Shown: positions 44,146 through 54,959, counted from the first letter of the stretch. The stretch: 64,000 nt of DNA from Loripinus fragilis (GCA_964019695.1 OZ026515.1:145689152-145753151); one strand, 5' to 3'. Notes: generated from the sequence alone by a model not told the origin. Translations and numbers: made by a program.

Positions 44146-45366
44146 TTAGACGGTTGCATGTTTAGCAGTCCCAGACACGGTTGCATGTTTAGCAGTCCCA
44201 GACACGGTTGCATGTTTAGCAGTCCCAGACACGGTTGCATGTTTAGCAGTCCCAGACACGGTTGCATGTTTAGCAGTCCCAGACACGGCTGCATGATCGG
44301 CGCTATCAGACAGGGTTGCACTTTCAGCGCTTTCAGAGACAGTTGCAGATTCGGACATGGCAATTTCGGTATCAGTGCAGTCATAAACTTCCTGATTCCT
44401 CAAAATTGGCGTTTCGTCAAAAATCGTAGGGCAAGCACTGCAGCTTTCATTCACGGTACTATTTAACGGCGGAAACGCGTCAACATCGTAAATGTCCAAA
44501 ATTGAGTCCGATTTGGTGTCAACCAACGGCACGAAATGGTTTGGCAACCAGGATCCGACGAAAGAAAACACAGCGTTTGACCACATGATGAGCAAAGGTT
44601 CTTTTTTGGATTTTGATGACACTGGCGTGAACACGGTGTTCAGAATACCGATGGCCTTGTCAAGAAGGCCATTTCGCGGCGGGTACACGGACTGAATGGG
44701 ACGGCCTATCACCGTTGCGGCAGCCTGCATTTCCCACGCACACGCGAACTTGCCCTTACACGCAGAAGACGTAACCGCATCGTCATAATTTGGAGAGACA
44801 AAGAATAGCTCCCGCGAGTTTGGAGCATTTCGGTACGCGTGCCGATTTTTGATCAGTTCCAAACAAGTCCTTACGCGTATTTCTGCCGAAAGAGATTCAT
44901 TTCCACAAATGCCAACAGAGATTGCATTATACAGACAGTTACCGTCTCCAGAAACATAAATCGGAGTTCTTCTTGCCACGGACATTTTCAAACTAGCTAA
45001 AATTTGTTCAGAAACGCGGTCCGCAATTAAATTTGAAGAGTATACCAAATCTTTCCTATTGGTAATTGGCGTGAGATTTTCACTTCGGAGCAGAACCGTT
45101 TCCAAACTTGCTCCAGCTTCCAAATTTCCATTTTTAGCATAATTTCCCAGTCGTTTTAAACTTTTATCAAAATCATATGTTCCCTCGGGCGTTTTGGTGC
45201 ATTTGGAACAAATATAGTCGCAAGCATTGTTTTTCTTCTTGCTAATTTCATTAAATTGCTTTTTTTGAAGTTTTTCACAGCTGTAGTGGAACCAAACCTC
45301 ACAGTTTTCGCAAAAGACACAGCCAGTGGTGCAATTTCCACCACAATTTCCACAAGGAAAAGACAT
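44146..45366 (-). CDS. PHD-finger/OTU-type cysteine protease protein of the transposon
   Basis: The ATG at 45366 (MSFPCGNCGG) is preferred to one 38 codons upstream, whose leader is a low-complexity Leu/Phe/Ile run from AT-rich sequence. The protein is 406 residues. Residues 5-56 form a PHD-type zinc site: C5, C8, C19, C22, H27, C30, C53, C56, with WFH at 25-27. Residues about 134-285 resemble an OTU fold: YVSGDGNCLYNAIS with D141 and nucleophile C144, and WLPNHFVPL with H277. OTU enzymes are deubiquitinating-type thiol proteases, and PHD fingers read histone tails. Residues after about 330 are Ser/Ala-rich and end in five copies of the nonapeptide VSGTAKHAT. The gene lies inside the foldback element and probably acts in its interaction with host chromatin or ubiquitin pathways (inference). 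The frame ends early through a shift. Confidence 0.8.
   Translation of the reverse strand: MSFPCGNCGGNCTTGCVFCENCEVWFHYSCEKLQKKQFNEISKKKNNACDYICSKCTKTPEGTYDFDKSLKRLGNYAKNGNLEAGASLETVLLRSENLTPITNRKDLVYSSNLIADRVSEQILASLKMSVARRTPIYVSGDGNCLYNAISVGICGNESLSAEIRVRTCLELIKNRHAYRNAPNSRELFFVSPNYDDAVTSSACKGKFACAWEMQAAATVIGRPIQSVYPPRNGLLDKAIGILNTVFTPVSSKSKKEPLLIMWSNAVFSFVGSWLPNHFVPLVDTKSDSILDIYDVDAFPPLNSTVNESCSACPTIFDETPILRNQEVYDCTDTEIAMSESATVSESAESATLSDSADHAAVSGTAKHATVSGTAKHATVSGTAKHATVSGTAKHATVSGTAKHATV
44151..44360 (-). repeat. 27-bp coding minisatellite
   Basis: Five near-identical 27-bp units (44151-44285) followed by degenerate ones. In the gene frame each encodes VSGTAKHAT. The array is open in several frames, giving shadow frames on both strands. 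Confidence 0.9.
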
Positions 45367-45831
45367 TGTTGATAAAAAAATGAACAAAAGAAAAGTCAAA
45401 GTATCCAAAATTAAATGTAGAAAAAAATTAAATCCAATTTTGCCAAAAATTAAGTAAAGGTAGTCGAAATAAAGCTCCAAGCGTCAAAATGACTAGCAGA
45501 GACAATATCCAAAATGTCAGAATGACAGAATGACAGCACTTGTGCTTAGAAAACACAAATGCATCGATGCAAGATTTTGCACAGATTTTATAGTATGGCC
45601 TAGTTGTTTGACATTTTAATCAAAGCCAAGCCAAGCCCCATCGCTTGCTGTTAATGACCTGAATTCGTCAACCAAGCCTGACTTCATTTATTTAATTAGT
45701 ACAAACGCACGCCAGTCCCGGGGATAATTGGTGTCACTCAGTTTGAGTTACTATTAATCAAAACTTGAGCTTTGAGGTTAGCTTTGATGGCCCCATCAGT
45801 CAGCTTTGACACCAATTTGGATTTGAGATAG

Positions 45832-45869
<38 letters not shown>

Positions 45870-46281
45870 GTCCGTATTTTTGAAATTATTATTCTTATTA
45901 TTATTTTTATTTGCCTTGCTGTTGAAATATATGTGACCTAGTTCAGCAAAGTAATAAAAAATATATTTTCGAAACTCCCAAGTTATACTCAATAAGTTCA
46001 CACAAGAAAGAGATTCTTTACATTTGCGGTCCATGAGTGTATATGAAGAGACGGGTAAGAGACAAAGAAAGATAACTATTGATTATTTCTGAGTGTGACA
46101 CGTTTTGTGTTGTTTCCCTTACGTCAAAAAAACTTCTTGTCGGTAAGTAGGGAAAAATATGGAGTATTGCAATGTCATTGTTTTAGTGGGATGCAAAAGC
46201 AATTTTATGGCTAATTTAGATAAACAACGCATGAATAGGATCTAATAAGTAGTATTTTAATTGAAAAATGCATAAAAATGC
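45367..46281 (-). other. 5' flank of the PHD-OTU gene within the element
   Basis: No coding sequence recognised. A (CT)n tract (about 45833-45863) and Lys/Asn-coding AT-rich sequence are present. The promoter of the gene should lie here, but no TATA box or initiator stands out. Confidence 0.6.
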
Positions 46282-47149
46282 CTCTTGTCGGCTCTTGACG
46301 GCTCTTGTCGGCTCTTGTCGGTTCTTGTCGGTAAATAGGGAGACCGGGGTCCACATTGTTTGTTTAGATACATGACTCCTCGGGGGTTGAACTATAACTT
46401 TAAATTAAGTTAAGATTTAAAGTATTTCAGTCATGTCGGACTATCAAATTAGACAAGATACCTCATATCTTTTTTAACATATCTTTACCCTATAATTCGC
46501 ATGTGCGAGCAGTGAAAGGTCTCGTGTGGAAAATAATTTCAGGATCATGCCCAAACCACCTGCACGTTTAAGACCATATACAAAACATCTGCGAAGTTTC
46601 CAAATCATCGGAGGAGTTACGCTCATAAATAAATACACATTGTATCCGAGATTGGCATAAGGTACAAGTTCACAAGTCGAAAAAAAGTGAAAAAAAATAA
46701 TTTGACGATAATGGACCAAACCAAATGCACATCCTCAGTCCATGGACAAAACATCTGTGAAGTTTAAAAAAGATCGTACTAAAACATGTAGGGGGGAGTT
46801 GTGCTCATTAAGTTAAAGTACCCCCTCATTTCACCAACGGACAAACTCATTTTAATAGTCTCATTTCATATACGTCAGGAGACAATTAAAAAATCTCCTT
46901 GCCGTGAAACTATTTACTACTATATCCGTTTTAAGCAAAAGTGGTCCAGAACCCTTGAAAATCTGTAAGCATTTAATATTGGCCAATCAGCGAAACGCCA
47001 TTTTAAATGGCGTTTCGCTGGCGAGTCGAAAATGGCCCGCTTGTAGTAGTATTTTGATCATATCTCCCTCCTCACCAAAGTACGAATATCCCCTCCCCCA
47101 AAACAACAATAACAAACAAACAACAAAAAATGTACTTATGTGTTTAATG

Positions 47150-48300
47150 GGAGTAGAAAAAGCTTTGACGAGACTGCGCAAATGCGCGTTCGTTGCTCGC
47201 AAATGCAATATAAATCACAGTCCATTGCATGTCTTCGTCTTCTAAATCTATAGTTATTTTTAATGGGGTAGCGAAGGCTCTAGCGAGACTGCGCCCCTGA
47301 GCTTTCCTTGCTCGCGCAGTCAATCAAAACACCAACAACTGCATGTCGTGTACGTTTTTCAATGAGAAGAGCAAATAATAATGGGCATTAGTTGCTCGCA
47401 CATGCAATAAAGCCACTTTCCACTTATAAATGTATAGTTATGTTTTGAAAGTGAGCAGCTAAGGCTCTAGCGTGGCTGCGCATCCTGAGCTTTTGTTGCT
47501 CGCACGTGTAATAAAACCCCACCATCGATTACATGTATATATCTACCAGACGTCCTTAAGTTTTTAATTGGGGTACATAATGCGCTAACGAGTACGCGCA
47601 AATGCGTATTCGTTGCTCGCACATGCAATATAAATCACCGTCCATTGCTTGTCTACGTCTTCTTAATGTGCGTATTTACGTCTTCTAAGGCCATCCTTAA
47701 AAATATATTTGTTTGCCGTGCATTTCAGTTTGGGTAGATAGTTTTTTTTTAGAAATTCAAAACCAACAACTGCATGTCGACTACGTTTTTTTATGAGAAG
47801 AGCAAATAATCTTACGAGACTACGCAAATGGGCATTTGTTGCTCGCACATGCAATAAAGCCACTGTATAGTTAGGTTTTGAAAGTGAGCAGCTAATGCTC
47901 TATTGCGAGGCTGTGCATTTGCGCAGACTAGCCTAAGCTTTTGGTGCTCGCACATGCAATATAAATCACCGTCCATTGCATGTCTACGCTTCCAAAGGTA
48001 AGAATGCATACAATAACAATCAATGTAACCTTTATTCAATATTCAAATACAGCTTTTAATGATTTTGAAGACGAGTTTGTTAACAGAATTAGAGAAAAAA
48101 TAATAATGATTCTCAGAGAGGCAATAATTTTTTGGGGGTAGGGTCTGTTTTGGGTGGGAAGGTAGGAGCACGGCAAACCAATATTTTTTAAGGTCGGTCT
48201 AAATGTATAGTTTTGTTTTGAATGCTCAATAGCGCTCGTTTCGAGCTTTCCTTGCTCGCACAATCAATTAGAAAACACCAACGACTGCATGTCTATATAT
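47150..48300 (+). repeat. Cluster of GC-rich family E-like units
   Basis: At least seven pieces with GCGAGACTGCGC(C/A)-type cores, CGTTGCTCGCACATGCAATA and AAATCACCGTCCATTGCATG recur at 47160, 47275, 47460, 47585, 47815, 47890 and 48235. Some are joined by AACACCAACAACTGCATGTC. Spacing is irregular. From 46353 to 47149 nothing beyond low-grade repeats was seen. Confidence 0.7.
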
Positions 48301-48827
48301 TTCTACTAAATGTACTTATATTTTGGAGAGTAGAAACGGGTCATCATCGGCCCACTAGCGAAACACCATTTAAATAAAACATGACATTAAACCATCTATT
48401 AAATTTATTTGTATTATTCATGTAGTTTGCATACTGCGCAGATCTGGACTAAGTTTGCCAATCTCGGGTATACAAGGTCTTCACTTCTACGTATGAAATT
48501 AAGACTTATCTTAATCAATCACTTTACAGCGAAGGTTAAGAATGCGGACTTGGTTGATGTAAGAAAATTAAAAAGACAGAATAACAATTCTTATAAAAAA
48601 AATAAATCATTATTTCATCAACAGAGAGGGAAAAAGACACAGCATCCAATACTAAGTAGTATTTTAGTTCACGCTGTCGCCAACGGCGTGTTCTAATTAA
48701 CTAGCTAATTGGACCATGGATCCTTTATTCAATATAGGGTCGGTGATTGGACATTATTGTTCTCGCTAATTAACAAAACTAAACGCCTATTAATATTTTT
48801 AGGTTTATATAGACAGTATAATAATAG

Positions 48828-48980
48828 TATGGCCATGAAATACCACAACCACAAGTCACAGATCAACCTATGGAACCTTGGGGATGAGAAACTAGTCCAC
48901 TTGCAAAGATTTACTCATAAAAGCAAGAATACAATTTACACAAAGGAAATAGCTCTCGCTCTCTCCAAACAGTAGACTAC
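48828..48980 (-). repeat. Retroelement family A fragment
   Basis: ATGGCCATGAAATACCACAA, CCACAAGTCACAGATCAACC and TATGGAACC follow the inverted family A order. A family B tail (GATCAGGAATCGATACATA) follows at 49018-49060. The stretch 48301-48827 contains only a Lys-rich chance frame. Confidence 0.5.
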
Positions 48981-49063
48981 CTACTAGTCTGATAAATAAT
49001 AGTCTTATATTTTCAGTAAGAGTTAGAAAGTAAGAAAGACAACAAGGATCAGGAATCGATACA

Positions 49064-49240
49064 TAGAGGATATTCAAATGTTTTTTTTGTTAATATGTCT
49101 TTTATTTCACGAGTGAAGTGGACAAAATTTATATTTCATGAGTGGCAAAGCCACCAATGAAATATAATTACTGTCCACTTCACAAGTGAAATAAAAGACA
49201 TATTTAACAAAACCATTTGAATTTTCTTTTTATTATCTAC
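49064..49240. repeat. Palindromic MITE family L, full copy
   Basis: Arms of about 80 bp with ATGTCTTTTATTTCACGAGT, GAAGTGGACA and ATATTTCATGAGTGGC are mirrored around CAAAGCC. Related half copy at 6338-6450. Confidence 0.85.
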
Positions 49241-49489
49241 AAATTTCCCATAATCTTTTAAGGAGAAGAGAAGCAGCGAATCTTACTTTACATTAGCTTT
49301 TGCTTTGATTTTCTAGTTGTAGCAGACGAATTTATAAAAGCTCTTTATTAAGCTTCTAAGCAACTCTGACTTTTTGTTTACAGGAAACACCAATAGTTGT
49401 TTCCCTTTGAAAAAAAACAGATATGCCATAAAGAGCTGATTCCCTTAGACCATATTGAGAAAATAGATAAAAGTAGTTCCAATCTTACG

Positions 49490-49640
49490 GTTTCTCTCCT
49501 GTGAAAATATCAAATCTTGTATTTTCACTGCTGTGAAAATACTAGTTTTTTTATATTTTCACGGCTGTGAAATATATGCATTATATTTAATCAATGTTTT
49601 CCTGTATTTCATTACATAGAGGATAATAAAAACAAGTACC
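49490..49640 (+). repeat. Dispersed repeat, related to 8290-8450
   Basis: TATATTTTCACGGCTGTGAAATA and the following TTTAATCAATGTTTTCCTGTA, ATTTCATTA blocks match TTTCACAGCAGTGAAATA, TTGATCAATATTTTGCTGTA and ATTTTATTA near 8380-8430. Confidence 0.6.
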
Positions 49641-49735
49641 ACACCTGTCCCAGGATACCAAATGGGAAAGTAACAAAATCACAATGAACATCACAAACAA
49701 GAGCCAAGAGGTCAGCCCTTTCCCTTCAGGATAGG
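49627..49735 (-). repeat. Retroelement family B 3' fragment
   Basis: ACAAGTACCACACCTGTCCC, AGGATACCAAATGGGAAAGT and AGAGCCAAGAGGTCAGCCCT are the inverted 3' end of family B. Another short piece lies at 50080-50125. Confidence 0.75.
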
Positions 49736-50299
49736 CCCTTTTAGAAAGCTGTTTGGCCCTTCTAGATAGCAAGTTTACTCTTTACACATCTTGGCTAAGA
49801 ATTATCAGACTAGATATATCAGAGAATTGTGCCAATATGTATTAGCCTCAAATTGCCCAGTCATATTTTCATAACATCAACAATAAATTTATCGATTTGA
49901 ATTATATAAAAAACAGTCACAACTGCAGACTTTGGTTTAATAGCTCCTTGCATGCTGGGTATTTTTTAATAAATTCCTGACGTCTGCAGATTCCTATTAA
50001 CATTACTTTTTTTACAGTTAATCTTTCAAGAGTGGCATCAGAGTATCAAAATGCTTAAATCCAGTAAGAAAGAAGGCTAAGATCAGGAATTGATACAGTC
50101 AATCACCACACCACACAATCCCGACCATGTGGGTCCTGATTCCAGTCCAAACTGTTTACAAAGGTTATCCCTTAAAATTATCTTTAGCAGGCAAAGAGTT
50201 TAAGAGTCAATTTTGGCAAAAATGAAAATAATTTCTTTGCAGAATGACATTTTAAAGTGTAAAATAAGAAGCATACTAAAAAGTAATTGCTTTAAAGAA

Positions 50300-50530
50300 A
50301 ATTACTGGATACTCATTAGAACTGCCTGTGTGAGCTGGTTCTAATGAGTAAATGCAATCCGTGATTTTGGAAGAGTTAAAATCATCGAACAGAAACTAGA
50401 TTTTTGTTTATTAGAACTGCCTCCATGAGATGGGTATAATGAGTACACTCAATCTTTGTTTTGGACAGAAATATTAAACAAGTAAGAATTGTCTCGATGA
50501 GGTGGTTCAAATGAGTAAACATAGTTTGAG
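50300..50530 (+). repeat. Three diverged ~75-95-bp units
   Basis: ATTAGAACTGCCTGTGTGAG, ATTAGAACTGCCTCCATGAG and GTAAGAATTGTCTCGATGAG each precede a GGT(T/A)...AATGAGTA block. TTAGAAC and GTTCTAA form a small hairpin in the first. From 50531 to 51011 nothing was recognised. Confidence 0.6.
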
Positions 50531-51011
50531 AAATATTCCAAAATTCTAAAACGAGGTTTTATAAATAAAATCGAACTTTCCATATTTATAAATAATGTAA
50601 CCTTTAAACATGAGAATATCAAGCTTTTGTAAACAATTGGCCATAAATTTGTTATAACTAACCCTTAATGCGCCAATCACAACAAAAGTCGTCTGCTTTT
50701 CTCGTCTGCTGAAATGTTTAAGAAGCCTCTATGGCAAACAGTAGGAGCAGTCTGTTCTGGCTCCACTCTGTTTGCTTCTATATTTAATTCGTCAGTAATG
50801 CTAGACAATCATTTGCAGCAGACGATTTCATTTTTCAGATGCATTTTTTTAATTGCGCTTTAAGGGCTAATCTGCATCCAGCAGCTTGTTCTTACCATAA
50901 TTGATGGGATCAGATCCCTTGCTTAAACTGGAACACTTTAGTAAAATACAGGCGTTAAAATTAAGACAGAAGAGTAGACTAGCCATATTGTGTAATATAT
51001 CTTTGATATCT

Positions 51012-51105
51012 TTAGTTTGTCACTTTCCCATTGGTATCCTGGGTCAGGTGGGGTACTTGATTGTATCGATTCCTGTTCTTTGCACCCTTACTTACTTTTA
51101 TATAG
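51012..51105 (+). repeat. Retroelement family B tail next to a LINE
   Basis: GTCACTTTCCCATTGGTATC, CTGGGTCAGGTGGGGTACTT and CACCCTTACTTACTTTTATA end exactly where LINE coding sequence begins. The merged open frame that starts upstream (50901) is therefore a chimera. Confidence 0.8.
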
Positions 51106-51107
51106 AA

Positions 51108-51566
51108 CATGATGTCCATATGTTAAATGGGCGACTATTTGATGATAAAGAAGGCAATATTACATGTGTAGCAAATGAGGGCAGAAGTCTTGTAGATTAC
51201 ATTATTGCATCAAGTAACTTGTGTGACAAATTTTCATATTTTTGTGTTGACAATCATGACTTTTCTGACCATTTCCCTTTGATATGTTCATTAACACTAA
51301 GTAATAGTTTTCATGAGACAGACGCACATGATGACAAAGATAATGCTAGTAACTGGGACAAATATAAGTGGAAAGAATCACTAAAGCAAGAGTTTATGGA
51401 TAGATTTAGATTCCATTATACACAATTTAAGGATAGGGTTTCGAATACAAACAATTATAATATAGCTGAGCTTTTGCCAGATTTTGTCAACATTTTTCAG
51501 ACTGCTGGAAAGTCATTAAAAACAACCTTTCCATTTAAACAATCATCAGTATTTAAGCATGTTTAA
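51108..51566 (+). pseudogene. LINE endonuclease, C-terminal part
   Basis: The frame reads HMLNGRLFDDKEGNITCVAN, then GRSLVDYIIASSNL and DNHDFSDHFPLICSLTL. The LNGR...D..G..T pattern, the GRS..DY motif and the SDH.PL end are the last conserved blocks of the exonuclease-endonuclease-phosphatase domain that nicks target DNA in LINE retrotransposition. The N-terminal half of the domain (catalytic Asn, Glu and Asp-His) is absent because the copy is truncated at a family B repeat. After the domain, about 80 residues of linker lead to a stop at 51564-51566. The next frame resumes at 51597, so one frameshift or stop separates it from the RT. Confidence 0.8.
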
Positions 51567-51596
51567 CCAGAATGGTGGGACCAAAATTGTACAGAC

Positions 51597-52400
51597 ATGA
51601 AAATGAGAAAAAACAATGCACTTAGAAAATTCCGAAAAAGTAATTCAAATGCAGATTTTAGAGATTATAAAATAGAAAGAAACCACTTCAAAAGTTTGTG
51701 TAAAATTAAAAAGAAACAACATCAAAAGAAACGGCGAAAACTTCTAACTGACTCTAGCAATAAACCTAAAGATTTCTGGACCGCTATAAAAAGTGGGAAA
51801 AGTAAGCAAACACCTGTAAGCAATATTAACAATAGAAATTGGGTCAGTTATTTTCAATCCTTATTTTCATCTGAAGACAATCAAGCTGATATTGATCAAA
51901 ATCATCCTTTGCAAAATATTACTCAAAACAATGATGCGGATGCCTTAGAATCACAAATTTCTGAAGCAGAAATTCGGTATGCTATTGGTAAGCTAAAATC
52001 TGATCGATCTGGGGGGCCTGATGGACTGTGTATTGAAATGTTTAAGGCAGTTTTAGATGATATTATGCCATTTTTGCTTGTACTTTTTAACAATATTTTT
52101 AACAGAGGGATTTTTCCAGAAAGCTGGTGTGAAAGTATTATATCCCCAATACATAAAAGTGGACCAATTAACAAGCCTGAAAACTACAGAGCCATTGCAC
52201 TTATTAACTGTCTATGTAAACTCTTTATGGAAATTCTGACAATAAGACTAACTGATTGGGTAGAAACAAACAACGTCTTAGATGAGTCACAGACAAACTT
52301 TCGAAGGGACATAGCACTATGGATAATGTATTCTCTCTCCAAGCTCTCGTTCAGAAATATTTGTGTAGGGACAGGGCAGGTTTTATTGCATTTTCATTGA
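51597..52400 (+). pseudogene. LINE reverse transcriptase, N-terminal part
   Basis: 267 codons. A Lys/Arg-rich linker (FRKSNSNADFRDYKIERNHF...) is followed by RT block 1 SDRSGGPDGLCIEMFK and block 2 FPESWCESIISPIHKSGPIN with ENYRAIALINCLCKLF. These are the finger motifs of LINE reverse transcriptases. The frame is lost just before block A. The expected FIDFKRAFDSIQHSNLWN is encoded in another frame at about 52391-52455. This copy cannot make a full enzyme. Confidence 0.85.
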
Positions 52401-52488
52401 CTTCAAACGAGCATTTGATAGCATACAACACTCAAATCTTTGGAACTCACTAAAAAGGTAAGATATAAAACAAGATGGTAATTTTTTA

Positions 52489-52806
52489 ATGATATTTAAA
52501 TCAATGTATTCCCAATTGAAGTCATGTGTCAAAGTTAAAAATGGCTTAACACAGTTTTTTAAATGCTATATTGGTACCAGGCAAGGGTGCGTCAGTTCTC
52601 CTATTATATTTTCTTTATTTATAACTGACTTAATCTCATATATAAAAAGTGAATGTAATCGAGGTATTTTTGTATCCCAACAAATAGAAGACATTTTTGC
52701 ACTTATGTTTGCTGATGATGTTGCTAGCTTCAGTGATACTATCATTAGGCTACAACATCAAATTAATTGTAAAAAAGATTTTGTTTATCTGTTGGTATGC
52801 ACTTAA
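52489..52806 (+). pseudogene. LINE reverse transcriptase, catalytic blocks
   Basis: It contains GTRQGCVSSPIIFSLFITDL (block B) and ALMFADDVASFSDT, in which FADD is the catalytic YXDD-type motif with both metal-binding aspartates kept. The frame then stops early. The next piece, at 52797-53000 in another frame, carries NLLKTKIIVSRNGG and YKYLGIYFTPK, the usual palm/thumb boundary motif. Both pieces belong to one protein broken by a frameshift. Confidence 0.85.
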
Positions 52807-52993
52807 ACCTGTTAAAGACAAAAATTATAGTGTCTAGAAATGGTGGAGTACTTAAACAAACAGAAAAGTGGTTCTATATGAGAGAAGTTGTAGATGTTTT
52901 GTCATTTTATAAATATTTGGGAATTTATTTTACACCAAAGCTCATCTGGTCAAAGACCAAGGACGTTCTGGCTCTTCAAGCAAGTAATAATAG

Positions 52994-53082
52994 TAAGTGA
53001 ATATGATCAGGAAATACCACAATCACAAACTGCAGACAACCCCGTAACACCGCGAGGAAGAGCCACTCAACCATCACAAAAT
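52994..53082 (-). repeat. Family A fragment inserted in the LINE
   Basis: GTGAATATGATCAGGAAATA, CCACAATCACAAACTGCAGA and ACACCGCGAGGAAGAGCCAC match 20865-20950. LINE coding sequence resumes after it. Confidence 0.8.
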
Positions 53083-53134
53083 CTTTCAATATCAGCATCA
53101 ATTTGGTCAATTTTGCCCAAAAGATATTTTCAAA

Positions 53135-53665
53135 TTATTTGACTCCATAGTTAAACCTATTCTCTGTTATGGCTCCGAAATTTGGGGCTACGAATACAGC
53201 CAAAAAATTGAAAAAGTACATATCAAGTTTTGTAAAAGATATGCTTGTCTTCATCAAAATACTGCTGATTATTTTGTTTTAAGTGAATGTGGACGGTATC
53301 CTCTAGCTGTTACATATATGACTCCATGTGTCAAATACTGGGCAAGGTTAACCCAAATGCCGAACTACAGATATCCAAAACAATGCTATAACATGCTTCG
53401 ATCACTTGCTTCATCTGGAAAAATCAACTGGGCATCAAATGTACGTTTACTTCTGTATAAGCATGGTTTTGGGTATGTGTGGGAAGCTGATACTATTAGT
53501 GATGCTTCAAGATTCATAAATCTATTTAGGCAACGTTTAGCTGATTGTTTTACACAGCAATGGCACTCAGAAGTTGGAGAATCACCAAAAGCTTTACATT
53601 ATAAACATTTTAAATTAATATTAGAAGTTGAACCCTACTTAAACATAGATCTACCTTTTGTTTAA
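53135..53665 (+). pseudogene. LINE C-terminal region
   Basis: An open frame of 176 codons: LFDSIVKPILCYGSEIWGYE opens it, with CGRYPLAVTY in the middle and KALHYKHFKLILEVEPYLNI near the end. The V.PIL.YGSE.WG block followed by an aromatic-rich helical region is a constant feature of CR1/L2/Jockey-type proteins after the thumb. The frame stops at 53663-53665, and the protein continues after a shift. Confidence 0.8.
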
Positions 53666-53762
53666 AGGAAAAGTTCTGGCTAACTTTTGCTGTTCAAGTC
53701 ATTCTTTAATGATTGAAGCAGGTTGACATCAAAACATAGATCGTAATTTACGATTTTGTCAA

Positions 53763-54023
53763 ATGTGTTTGAAACGTAATGTGTATATAGTTGAAGATGA
53801 ATTCCACTTTTTCCTTGTCTGCCCTGCCTTTGACGATATCAGGGAATTAAACTTTAAACCGGAATGGAAAAATGCTTTAACAACCAAACAAACATTTTAT
53901 AACATTATGTCTAGTAATGCTAAGTCAGATATTTTATCAGCCTCCAAATATTTGCTAAGCTCTTTTTCTCTTAGGAAAGAATTACTAAACACTGTTAAAC
54001 TGATTTACAACCAATCTAAATAA
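53763..54023 (+). pseudogene. LINE C-terminal Cys/His motif
   Basis: The frame begins MCLKRNVYIVEDEFHFFLVC followed by PAFDDIRE. With the Cys just upstream (FCQMC, 53753-53767) it forms the C-x2-C...E..HF...CP zinc-binding motif found at the C end of many animal LINE proteins. About 60 more residues lead to the natural stop at 54021-54023. Confidence 0.75.
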
Positions 54024-54959
54024 TCAACAGTCCACTGTGTTTATAACATGTACAATATATGTGGATATATATCATGTATTATAACATAGCTAAAAGAATT
54101 TTGTGTATGTCACTCAAATTTTGCATTGTAATGTATAAGTATTATGGGCCTGTGGCCTTCAATTGCAAAATAAAATATTTGTATTTGTATTGTATAGATT
54201 TTACCCCAAACAGATAATGCAAAACTAGAAATGACACAAAATTAATATCACAAAATCAGCACCAAACACATAACCACTGCACACAATGGTAACAACAAGA
54301 AACAAATGATAGTAAAATACTGCAGTATCTGGCGTACGGTATTGTCTTCGTTTAAATAATAGATTTATTTCAGTTTCCCCAATGGTAACAGATGATGATA
54401 CATCTTCTATTATACAACAATTAAAGAGTCTGGACCACTTCAGTTTTGAGGTATAACACACTTTTTGAACTATAGACTGAAACGAAGTATCAACTATTGC
54501 AGTACAAGCTGATATAACTCGAAATGTAGTGACTGTAATCACCTAATCAAAATGTAGTGACTGAAATGTAATGACTGTAATTTATGCTATATCACATCTT
54601 GATTATCTTTTGAATTGATCAGAAAAATGGGATCTCCGACTCGTTAGAATAAATAAACTAAATCACCTTACTAATATACTCAGAAGAAACAGTTTAGTCA
54701 GTATTTATGTTTTCTCATAAAATCAACAATACTGCATATATCATTGTCATTTTTTTACATGAGTTGTATTCATGTTACTTTACATGTACCTGTTTATTGC
54801 GTGACAAATAATGCCTCTATTAGACTGTATCAACCAAATTTCAAAATGCACGATGTGCACGTGCTGCGGTAAACCGGCAGGGTTATTTTCTCATAAACTG
54901 TTAGATATTGAAAGAGAGCTGTTCCTAATGCAATAATCCTGAGAAAATTCAGTGCTAGC

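Larger units (their letters stand above)
42826..46346. mobile_element. Foldback-type DNA transposon carrying a PHD-OTU gene
   Basis: Seen: the outer ends GGTCTCCCTAAATACCG and, inverted, GGTCTCCCTATTTACCG are followed on each side by head-to-tail 10-bp units of the type CCGACAAGAA/G (six units at 42843-42902, five at 46282-46331), then GGCATTTT. A GGGTCC lies next to both ends (42820-42825 and 46347-46352) within an imperfect 9-bp match, TGGGTCCTC/GGGGTCCAC. Known: tandem 10-bp TIR repeats and 9-bp duplications characterise Foldback/MULE-related elements. Inferred: a non-autonomous or decayed member whose only gene is the PHD-OTU protein on the minus strand. No transposase is visible in 3.5 kb. 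Confidence 0.85.
51106..54195 (+). mobile_element. 5'-truncated, decayed non-LTR retrotransposon (LINE)
   Basis: In order: end of an apurinic-type endonuclease domain, reverse transcriptase, thumb/connection region and a C-terminal Cys/His motif, then a 3' UTR ending GCAAAATAAAATATTTG plus (TATTTG)n-like tail. It is broken by several frameshifts and by a family A insertion at 52994-53082. Organisation fits the CR1/L2/Jockey group of LINEs. The clade is not settled. Confidence 0.85.

Noticed and set aside
44158..44466. Plus-strand open frame made of MFSSPRHGC repeats
   Set aside because: It is the antisense reading of the 27-bp coding minisatellite of the PHD-OTU gene.
45367..45480. Upstream ATG that would extend the PHD-OTU protein by 38 residues
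   Set aside because: The extension is a Leu/Phe/Ile run from AT-rich sequence directly before a zinc finger. The ATG at 45366 gives the usual start just before the PHD finger.
48409..48696. 95-codon frame, Lys/Asn/Leu-rich
   Set aside because: Composition follows the AT-rich sequence, there is no domain and no splice or start context, and repeats surround it.
50901..51105. N-terminal part of the 221-codon frame leading into the LINE endonuclease
   Set aside because: The first part is a family B tail and unrelated sequence fused by chance to the LINE frame.
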